Assembly (NCBI GenBank): GCA_030123565.1
Contig: CP126122.1
Location: 1,127,001-1,191,000 of the forward strand
Length of the DNA stretch: 64,000 bases
Origin: Nitrospira sp.
Lineage (GTDB): Bacteria; Nitrospirota; Nitrospiria; Nitrospirales; Nitrospiraceae
Direction of reading: 5' to 3'
The position numbers and the translations under genes are program-made. The notes under the pieces were generated by a model. That model saw only the letters and a program-made list of their open reading frames with translations, had not been told where the DNA came from and did no database searches. This document shows, in pieces, positions 57,363 to 64,000 of the stretch (its first letter is position 1; each line of letters opens with the position of its first letter).

Positions 57363-57688
57363 ATACACATGAACATGAGGATAAAAAGAGAGACGAATGT
57401 GCCGGCGTCCGAGGCACACCAGTTGGTGGATTGCATCCTATCAAGCAGAGCGCGGCGACCAACTGATTGAGCTCCGACGCCGGGTGGCATGGACTATCGC
57501 TTCGCATAGTGCTGCGAGGCGCTCATCCCGGCTAAGGCGTCGAAGGTTTGGGGTAGCTCAGTTGAGCTGTTCTACCAAAGGTAATCGGGCATCCTGCTTG
57601 GTCTGCGGCCTTGACAGAATGAATGATCCAACGGCAACCGTTCCAGGGGGTATGTTTTACACACAGCCATCATGAGGAGGAGACCACA
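57363..57688. other. Intergenic region with a hairpin resembling a tRNA D-arm
   Basis: Around 57546-57580 the sequence TTTGGGGTAGCTCAGTTGAG and what follows folds into a hairpin (GCTCA-GT-TGAGC inner stem; TTTGG...CCAAA outer pairing). It has no T-run, so it is not a plain terminator. No coding frame is supported in this gap. Confidence 0.4.
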
Positions 57689-58087
57689 ATGAATCGACCA
57701 TTCATCGCAGCCATCCTAGGAACGTTCGCTCTTTTGCTGAGCGTCGGAACGCTGTCCTATGCCCAAGAGGTCAAGGGCCCCACACAATTCAACCTCGCGA
57801 TTCTCGACGAGGATGATGTCAGCTTTGTCGTGCCCTCTGCGCTCATCGTGGATGAGCGAGGCAAGCTCAGTGGGGTCACGTTCACCGTCACGAACCATAC
57901 GAAGAAGGCACAGGGATTCGTGATCGACAAGCTGCACGTGAAGGAAACTGTGAAGCCGGGAGAAACCAAGACGATCACGCTCACCGTGACGGATTTGGAT
58001 GGGATTGGAACCGATCAGAGTGTGTTCCCCTACTATAGTCATGTCGATTCGAAGCACATCGGCGGGTTGCTATACATCAAGCGTTGA
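57689..58087 (+). CDS. Periplasmic cupredoxin-like protein
   Basis: A 132-residue protein from ATG 57689 (AGGAGG upstream) with signal peptide AAILGTFALLLSVGTLSYAQ. The fold pattern is cupredoxin-like: VTFTVTNHTKKAQGFVIDKL, then VKPGETKTITLTV and a C-terminal FPYYSHVDSKHIGGLLYIKR. In typical members the last loop reads C-x-x-H-x(n)-M-x-G; here Ser stands near the Cys position and Ile at the Met. Two His remain (SHV, KHI), so copper binding, if any, would be of another type. It may be a small periplasmic redox or metal-handling protein. Confidence 0.6.
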   Translation: MNRPFIAAILGTFALLLSVGTLSYAQEVKGPTQFNLAILDEDDVSFVVPSALIVDERGKLSGVTFTVTNHTKKAQGFVIDKLHVKETVKPGETKTITLTVTDLDGIGTDQSVFPYYSHVDSKHIGGLLYIKR

Positions 58088-58317
58088 TCAGCAGCGAGAT
58101 ATGAGACGCGTTGGTCCTCCCTGAGACCACTTTTGACAACTGTGTCCACGGATCCGCATGGGTAACCGGAGTGCGCATGATATGCCGCTAATGATGTTTT
58201 CATGACGAGAAGCCGGCTATCGGCCGCCTAACTGTCCCCTGAAGCAGCACCGTTCGAAGTTCAGTCCGACGCCTGCGAAGCACACAGTTTCCCTGACTTT
58301 ACTCTGAAAGGAGCGAG

Positions 58318-59424
58318 ATGACGCTGAGTCGTTCGCGTTTAACCGCAGCTATTCTGATCGCTCTCACGTCACTGTTCGGTGTTGCGTTCGCCGACACAAC
58401 GAAGACGCCCACCGCGACCACGACGCAAGCAACCCCCGATGCGACGACGCCCCCGGCGACGAGCAATTCGCCCATCGACTGGATCATCTATGAAGACGGG
58501 ACCTACACCCCGGTGGTCGATGAAATCAGCCGGCGCCTGGCCGCGGCCCGTAAGGCCTTCGAGGGCAAGGACAACAAGAAGGCGGCGTCGGAGATGCGGG
58601 CAGTAGCCGATGAGTTGAAGGAACTGGCCGCTCGTGCTGCGAAGACCGACAAGGCCCGCGCCAAGGCTGAGTCGAAGCTCGCGCAGGATACTGTCAAACG
58701 CATGGATCTCACGGCCAAGAAGGTCAATGCCGCCGCAGCCGCGCTGGAGAACGGCAAGATCAAGACCCAGGCCGACCTGGACAAGGCCATCGACAAGGCG
58801 GCTCGTGCGGACATAGAACGCCGCTGGCTGGTGACGGACGTGACCATTTGGTACCCGATGTCGGAGGAACCGCAGCGCCATTTCGGCGACGCCATCGAAG
58901 CCTACGCAAAGAAGGACTACAAGGCCGCAGCGACCGAGATCCACAAGGCAACCGGCTATGTGCGTCTGGAGGCAGTCCGTGCCACCGACGGTGCCAAGCA
59001 GGCGCTCCAGATCTCGGTGGCGAAACTTCACCACCTGGCTGATTCCGTCGAGAAGGGCGCGGTCAAGGACGAGAAGGCGCTGCACAATGTGTTCATCCGT
59101 GCCAACCACGCGCTTGCCTTAGCCCATCGCGCCAAGGCGGCTGAATCGTGGACCCGTAAGGAGTACGACAAGGCCGGCTATGAACTCAAGGCGGCCGCTC
59201 ATGAGCTGGAAAGCGCGGCTGATTGGGCCGGTGCGGAAGCGAAGGCTGGTGCTTCTGCGGCTGTGGCCGACACCAAGGCGCTGAGCGACAAGCTGGCCTC
59301 CGGCTCAACCTTGGCGCGCGATGAGGTTGCCAAGAGTTTCGAGGCGCTGGGTAACGCCATCAATGCATTGGGACAGAAGATCGGCAGCAACAGGAAGGCA
59401 GCGCCGGTCAATATGAGTCCGTGA
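58318..59424 (+). CDS. Exported Ala/Lys-rich helical protein, possibly YfdX-like
   Basis: A 368-residue product from ATG 58318 (AAAGGAG upstream) with signal peptide AAILIALTSLFGVAFADTTK and a Thr/Pro linker. The body is a chain of amphipathic helices: VVDEISRRLAAARKAFEGKD, AIDKAARADIERRWLVTDVT, GYVRLEAVRATDGAKQALQI and ANHALALAHRAKAAESWTRK. Tandem Ala-rich helical units and the A.HALA.AHRAKA motif recall YfdX-type periplasmic proteins linked to stress; this naming is tentative. It stands alone with about 230 bases upstream. Confidence 0.6.
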   Translation: MTLSRSRLTAAILIALTSLFGVAFADTTKTPTATTTQATPDATTPPATSNSPIDWIIYEDGTYTPVVDEISRRLAAARKAFEGKDNKKAASEMRAVADELKELAARAAKTDKARAKAESKLAQDTVKRMDLTAKKVNAAAAALENGKIKTQADLDKAIDKAARADIERRWLVTDVTIWYPMSEEPQRHFGDAIEAYAKKDYKAAATEIHKATGYVRLEAVRATDGAKQALQISVAKLHHLADSVEKGAVKDEKALHNVFIRANHALALAHRAKAAESWTRKEYDKAGYELKAAAHELESAADWAGAEAKAGASAAVADTKALSDKLASGSTLARDEVAKSFEALGNAINALGQKIGSNRKAAPVNMSP

Positions 59425-59612
59425 GTCGCACAGGCAGCACAGACCTATTCGGCGTCGTTGCACGATATTCTTGCGCGACTCCGGGGCTTTGTCCCAGTAG
59501 ACGACCGAGAGGGAGGATGCTAGAGAAGTCCATGGTAAGCGGCTGCGTCTGAATCGGTAAGGCAACAGATAAGTGGTCAACAAGGCTGTTCAGCAAATAC
59601 GAAGAGGATCGC

Positions 59613-60056
59613 ATGGCCATGCCGGATGTTCCCGCCGGTGGAAGCAAGACCGTGGCTCAGATCGACGCAACGAATGCGCTGAAGTTTTACGCTGAGCAGA
59701 ACGGCCTGTCGGTCGCGGCCGCGTTATTGTCGACCCACACGGTCGGCGCGCCGGTGGTGGATGCAAACGGCGCGTACCTGGGGTTCATCAACGAGTGGGA
59801 TGTCATGAAAGCGCTTGATCTGGGACGGGATCTTTGGAGACTGCAGGCGCAGGATATCATGCGGAAAGATCGGTTGGTGATTACGCCTATGACGACCATT
59901 GCTGAGGCGTCGAAGATCATGGAGCAGCATCAGGTCTTGAACCTGCCGGTCGAGCGTGACGGCGCAGTGGCGTACTCCGTTTCTCAGCACGATCTCCTGC
60001 GGGCGCGAATCGGCGGGCATTGGGAGATCTTGTCCAGAGACGTGGATTTCGATTGA
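59613..60056 (+). CDS. CBS-domain-pair protein
   Basis: A 147-residue protein made of one CBS pair (Bateman module). CBS1: SVAAALLSTHTVGAPVVDAN, then GFINEWDVMKALDLG. CBS2: DIMRKDRLVITPMTTIAEAS, then MEQHQVLNLPVERDGAVAYS with HDLLRARIGG. Such modules bind adenine nucleotides and sense energy state. There is no fused catalytic domain, so it may regulate a partner. The frame opens at ATG 59613; GAGGATCGC is the ribosome site. Confidence 0.88.
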   Translation: MAMPDVPAGGSKTVAQIDATNALKFYAEQNGLSVAAALLSTHTVGAPVVDANGAYLGFINEWDVMKALDLGRDLWRLQAQDIMRKDRLVITPMTTIAEASKIMEQHQVLNLPVERDGAVAYSVSQHDLLRARIGGHWEILSRDVDFD

Positions 60057-60224
60057 CTGGGTGGCCACCTTTGAACGGCAGCCCTGTCAACAATGAAACG
60101 GCGGCTAAGGAACACACAACGACTGTCATGTTAAAGGCTGGCTGCCTCGGTAAAGGGTTTCGAAGGACGGCACACGAGATTGAACGGAGCAGAGGTGACT
60201 CGTAACAAGAAAGTGAGGTGTGAC

Positions 60225-60446
60225 ATGTCGCAGAAGCAAACCAAGAAAAAATCAGCGGCCTCTCCTCCTCCAGTCAAACAGAAAGAGGACCCACTGGCAT
60301 ACGAAATGTGGCTGACTGGGGAAATTGAACATGGACCGGTGGAAGAGCGGGGCGCTGCAGAAGGGCTCTTACTGAAAGAGCTTCAACGGCGAGGACCCCG
60401 GAATCGGCCGGGAAGTAAGACATCGAAGACGAACCTGTCGAAATAA
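60225..60446 (+). CDS. Small basic protein of unknown function
   Basis: A 73-residue product from ATG 60225 (GTGAGGTG upstream). The N-terminal tail is Lys/Pro-rich (SQKQTKKKSAASPPPVKQKE); a short ordered part follows (LAYEMWLTGEIEHGPVEERG, then AAEGLLLKELQRRGP). No known domain. It precedes transketolase by 78 bases on the same strand and may share its transcript. Confidence 0.55.
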   Translation: MSQKQTKKKSAASPPPVKQKEDPLAYEMWLTGEIEHGPVEERGAAEGLLLKELQRRGPRNRPGSKTSKTNLSK

Positions 60447-60524
60447 CCTCTCCTTTACCGGCGGCTTACCCCACCGTTTCGTAGTGGCGGTGCGACCACT
60501 GGGAGCCGGTCAGGGAAATGTACG

Positions 60525-62657
60525 ATGAACACCACAGGAGAAACGAGTCTGAGCCCTGCGCAATTGGATCAACTCTCGATCGACGCGATTCGGTTCCTGT
60601 CGGTCGATGCGGTGCAGAAGGCTGATAGCGGCCATCCAGGGCTGCCGCTGGGGGCCGCTCCGATGGCCTACGTCTTGTGGACCAGATTTCTTCAACATAA
60701 TCCGACCAATCCGCACTGGTTCAACCGTGACCGATTCGTCCTGTCGGCCGGCCACGGGTCTATGCTGCTGTATAGCTTACTGTATCTCACAGGCTATGAT
60801 CTCTCGCTCGACCAGATCAAACAGTTTCGCCAATGGGGCAGCGCCACGCCCGGTCATCCCGAGCGCGGCGTGACCCCCGGCGTGGAAATCACCACAGGTC
60901 CACTCGGTCAGGGCTTCGGCAATGGGGTGGGCATGGCCATCGCCGAAGCGTATCTGGCGGCTCGGTACAATCGGCCGGGGTTTGATGTCATTCATCATGT
61001 CACCTACGGACTGGTCAGCGACGGCGATCTGATGGAAGGCGTAGCGGCGGAAGCCGCCTCGCTCGCCGGGCACCTGAAACTGGGCAAGCTGATCTATCTT
61101 TATGATGACAATCACATCACCCTCTCCGCCTCGACGCAGCTGACCTTCACTGAGGACCGTGCGCAACGGTTCGCGGCGTATGGCTGGCACACGCAATCGA
61201 TCGGCGATGGCAACGACGTGGACGCCATTGACGTCGCCATCCGTGCGGCGCGGCAGGAGACGGAGCGCCCCTCACTGATCCTGGTGCGGACGCATATCGG
61301 GTATGGGTCGCCCCATAAGCAAGACACCTTCGCGGCGCATGGCTCCCCGCTAGGCAAAGAAGAGGTAACGCTGACGAAGGAAAACCTGAGGTGGCCGGTC
61401 GGACCGCCATTTCTTGTGCCGGAGGCAGTCGAGCAGCATTGTCGCCAGGCCGTTCACCGTGGGGAGCAAGCGGAAGCGGAATGGAACGAGAAGTTCGCGG
61501 CGTACGAACAACAGTATCCGACACTTGCCCGCGAACTGCGTCTTCTCATCGAGGGAGTGCCGCCGCCAGGCTGGGACGCGAACATGCCGCAATTCCCCGC
61601 CGATGCCAAAGGCCTGGCTACCCGTGTCGCCTCGGGGAAAATAATAAAAGCCATCAGCCCGAACCTCCCCGGTCTGATCGGCGGCTCGGCCGACTTGAAT
61701 CCGTCCACGTATACGGAACTGCATGAGGCAGGTAACTTTGAGCACCCCGCCACGGGGGTCGGTGATCTGCAAGGGTCGGCCGGCGGCGGCTGGAGTTATG
61801 CCGGCCGTAATCTGCAGTTTGGGGTGCGCGAGCATGCGATGGGTGCGATCTTGAACGGTCTGGCTACGCATGGAGGCATCATCCCGTTCGGCTCGACTTT
61901 TCTGACCTTCTCCGATTACATGCGGCCGCCGATTCGACTCGCCGCATTAATGGGGATACAGGTGCTGTACGTGTTTACGCACGACAGCCTCGCACTGGGT
62001 GAAGACGGCCCGACCCATCAGGCTGTGGAGCAGGTCGCCAGTCTGCGGGCAATCCCGCAACTCATGGTCATCCGTCCCGGCGACGCCAACGAGACGGCGG
62101 TGGCCTGGCAGGTCGCGATTGAAACGCGGGACCGTCCGGTGGCCTTGATCCTGACGCGGCAATCGGTGCCGACGCTCGACCGGTCGCAATTTGCCGCGGC
62201 GGACGGTCTCCGTCGCGGAGCATACATCCTGGCTGATCCGCCGCAAGGGGATCCCCACATGATCTTGATCGCCAGCGGATCGGAGGTTGACCTCATCGTG
62301 GCGGCGCGGCAGCTGTTGCAAGAGCGGAACATCGCGGTGCGCCTCGTCTCCATGCCCTGTTGGGAATTGTTCGAAGCCCAACCCCAGGACTATCGCGACT
62401 CCGTGTTGCTTCCGTCGGTCCATGCCCGGCTCGCGGTCGAAGCGGGCGTGACGCAAGGGTGGCACCGATACGTGGGTGACCAGGGAGACGCGATCGGGGT
62501 GGACCGGTTTGGCGCGTCAGCTCCAGGACCGGTGGTCATGCGCGAGTACGGTTTTACCGTAGACCACGTTTACGAACGTGCCATGAAGTTACTGGACCGA
62601 AAACGTCGAGGCCCGTCGTCGGATGCTCGTGGAGAAAGCCACGAAGGTGTGACGTAA
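60525..62657 (+). CDS. tkt: Transketolase
   Basis: A complete 710-residue ThDP enzyme of the pentose phosphate and Calvin pathways. Motifs in order: [60 protein letters not shown], the ThDP-Mg motif [40 protein letters not shown] (catalytic Glu), [20 protein letters not shown] and the C-terminal [20 protein letters not shown]. It is the working counterpart of the relic at 31614-32070, which resembles another transketolase subfamily more than this one. The start at 60525 follows a weak ribosome site. Confidence 0.96.
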   Translation: MNTTGETSLSPAQLDQLSIDAIRFLSVDAVQKADSGHPGLPLGAAPMAYVLWTRFLQHNPTNPHWFNRDRFVLSAGHGSMLLYSLLYLTGYDLSLDQIKQFRQWGSATPGHPERGVTPGVEITTGPLGQGFGNGVGMAIAEAYLAARYNRPGFDVIHHVTYGLVSDGDLMEGVAAEAASLAGHLKLGKLIYLYDDNHITLSASTQLTFTEDRAQRFAAYGWHTQSIGDGNDVDAIDVAIRAARQETERPSLILVRTHIGYGSPHKQDTFAAHGSPLGKEEVTLTKENLRWPVGPPFLVPEAVEQHCRQAVHRGEQAEAEWNEKFAAYEQQYPTLARELRLLIEGVPPPGWDANMPQFPADAKGLATRVASGKIIKAISPNLPGLIGGSADLNPSTYTELHEAGNFEHPATGVGDLQGSAGGGWSYAGRNLQFGVREHAMGAILNGLATHGGIIPFGSTFLTFSDYMRPPIRLAALMGIQVLYVFTHDSLALGEDGPTHQAVEQVASLRAIPQLMVIRPGDANETAVAWQVAIETRDRPVALILTRQSVPTLDRSQFAAADGLRRGAYILADPPQGDPHMILIASGSEVDLIVAARQLLQERNIAVRLVSMPCWELFEAQPQDYRDSVLLPSVHARLAVEAGVTQGWHRYVGDQGDAIGVDRFGASAPGPVVMREYGFTVDHVYERAMKLLDRKRRGPSSDARGESHEGVT

Positions 62658-62769
62658 CGAGGGAGATGCGTATGGATGCGTGATGGGATTGCAGCGAATC
62701 ATGCGGGGGGCCGTGAAGAAACAATTGACTCAGGCGCGACGCGAGTCCGGACACTTCCGGAAGGCGTGA

Positions 62770-63984
62770 GTGAAAGATGAAAGGCAATACACCGTGACGA
62801 ACTACCAGTATCTGATCATCGGCGGCGGGATGACCGCAGCCGCCGCGGTGAATGGCATCCGCGAAGTCGATTCGACCGGAGGGATCGGGCTGATCAGCGC
62901 GGAACCAGATGCTCCGTACGACCGTCCTCCTCTCTCGAAGGCGCTATGGAAGGGCACACCCTTGGACAACATCTGGCGCAAGACGGAGAGCAACGGGGTG
63001 ACACTTCACCTGGGCCGTACCGTCAAAGAGATTCTTCCCAAGCAGAAACGTGTCGTGGACGACAAGGGAGACGTGTGTACCTACCACAAGCTCTTGTTGG
63101 CTACGGGTGGCCGGTCACGGCATCTTGCATTCGGCGACGACCAGATCATCTACTTCCGTACCTTGGCGGATTATCGGCGTCTTCGTGCCCTTACCGAAAC
63201 GGGTCAGCGGTTTGCCGTGATCGGTGGCGGGTTTATCGGTTCGGAGATTGCTGCGGCGCTGGCTCTGAACGGGAAGGAAGTGGTGATGATCTTCCCCGGC
63301 AAGGATATTGGGGATCGCGTCTTCCCGCGTGCGCTCGCCCAGTTTGTGTCCAACTTCTACATGCAAAAAGGCGTTGAGCTGTTGGCCGGCGAAAACATTG
63401 TCGGCATGGACACACGCGGGCATCAGCGTGTGTTGAAAACAAGTACGAATCGGGAAATCGTGATCGACGGCGTGGTGGCGGGAGTCGGCATCGAGCCCAA
63501 CGTTGAGCTTGCCAAAGCAGCCGGGCTTGCGGTTGAAAATGGAATCATTGTGGACGAGTTCCTCCGCTCCAGTCATTCCGATGTGTATGCAGCAGGAGAC
63601 GTGGCTGAGTTTTACAACCCTGCATTGGGGAAACGCCTCCGAGTCGAACACGAGGACAACGCCAACTCGATGGGACGACTGGTAGGCCGGAACATGGCAG
63701 GCAAGTCTGAACCCTACCATCACCTACCGTTCTTTTACTCCGATCTGTTCGAGTTGGGATACGAAGCCGTGGGCGAAGTGGACTCACGTTTGGAGACGTA
63801 TGCCGACTGGAAGCGCCCCAACGAAGAAGGCGTCGTCTACTACTTACAGAACGATCGCGTGCGAGGTGTGTTGCTGTGGAATGTGTGGGAGCAGGTGGAG
63901 GCCGCCCGCCGACTGATCGCCGAGCCCGGTCCGTTTACACCCAAAGACCTTACAGGACGGTTACCGGCTAAGATTCAAGCCTGA
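62770..63984 (+). CDS. FAD/NAD(P)-dependent oxidoreductase (AIF / ferredoxin-reductase-like)
   Basis: A 404-residue protein from GTG 62770 with GGAAGG six bases upstream. The FAD fold opens LIIGGGMTAAAAVNGIREVD, then PYDRPPLSKALWKG, typical of rubredoxin/ferredoxin reductases and AIF-like proteins. The NAD motif is FAVIGGGFIGSEIAAALALN and the second FAD contact DVYAAGDVAEFYNPALG. The C-terminus (SDLFELGYEAVGEVDSRLET, then GVLLWNVWEQVEAARRL) matches the AIF-C-like dimer domain. No redox-active Cys pair is present. The electron acceptor is unknown. It follows transketolase by 112 bases. Confidence 0.85.
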   Translation: MKDERQYTVTNYQYLIIGGGMTAAAAVNGIREVDSTGGIGLISAEPDAPYDRPPLSKALWKGTPLDNIWRKTESNGVTLHLGRTVKEILPKQKRVVDDKGDVCTYHKLLLATGGRSRHLAFGDDQIIYFRTLADYRRLRALTETGQRFAVIGGGFIGSEIAAALALNGKEVVMIFPGKDIGDRVFPRALAQFVSNFYMQKGVELLAGENIVGMDTRGHQRVLKTSTNREIVIDGVVAGVGIEPNVELAKAAGLAVENGIIVDEFLRSSHSDVYAAGDVAEFYNPALGKRLRVEHEDNANSMGRLVGRNMAGKSEPYHHLPFFYSDLFELGYEAVGEVDSRLETYADWKRPNEEGVVYYLQNDRVRGVLLWNVWEQVEAARRLIAEPGPFTPKDLTGRLPAKIQA

Positions 63985-64000
63985 AACAGGACTCATGAGA

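Noticed and set aside
57549..57615. Possible tRNA gene starting at the GGTAGCTCAGTTG motif
   Set aside because: There is no T-arm (GGTTCGAATCC-like), no pairing acceptor stem and no anticodon arm at the right distance.

Overview
The window looks like a chromosomal segment of a Nitrospira-type bacterium. This is inferred from gene content, not from a database match: a complete nuo cluster with fused nuoCD, a Rieske / cytochrome b-c module of the fused b-c type, a transaldolase-phosphoglucose isomerase fusion, a GAF-AAA+ sigma-54 activator and several small secreted proteins of no known family.

Region 1 (1-1.4 kb, minus strand) is the edge of a CzcC/TolC-type efflux operon, led by a small His-rich membrane protein. 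Region 2 (1.6-22 kb) reads as a genomic island. It opens with the 3' half of a tRNA-Arg gene, oriented as an integration scar facing the island. It carries a frameshifted NPY/NPF-repeat gene, a complete type I-C CRISPR-Cas locus (cas3-cas5c-cas8c-cas7c-cas4-cas1-cas2) with an 8-repeat/7-spacer array, and a TacA/TacT toxin-antitoxin pair whose toxin has an in-frame stop at the acetyl-CoA loop. It then holds a minus-strand module of three tyrosine recombinases with an excisionase-like HTH gene. One recombinase is broken at a C6 run, one is split into N-terminal and catalytic ORFs, and one is intact but has lost its catalytic Arg, His and Tyr. Two distant paralogues of an unrecognised ~140-residue family, a coupled pair of coiled-coil genes and a perfect 38-bp palindrome lie around them.

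Region 3 (22-38 kb, plus strand) begins with a sigma-54 activator, a HAD hydrolase and a lipoprotein. It then has a soluble transhydrogenase (sthA), an intact Rieske gene, a decayed cytochrome b/c gene, mlaA and a sugar-1-phosphate nucleotidyltransferase. A transketolase relic follows, then an oxidative pentose phosphate operon: tal-pgi, zwf, a ROK/polyphosphate-glucokinase-like kinase and gnd. Region 4 (38.5-52.9 kb) is a complete, tightly packed nuoABCDEFGHIJKLMN operon for complex I, followed by poxB.

Region 5 (54.7-64 kb) holds small secreted or periplasmic proteins, a winged-helix-like gene behind a textbook -24/-12 sigma-54 promoter, a cupredoxin-like protein without the usual Cu-binding Cys, a CBS-pair protein, an intact transketolase and a FAD/NAD oxidoreductase. 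Functionally the core part links carbohydrate oxidation (zwf/gnd/tal/tkt supplying NAD(P)H, SthA balancing the two pools, Nuo and PoxB feeding the quinone pool). The left third is accessory DNA with defence and recombination genes in several stages of decay.
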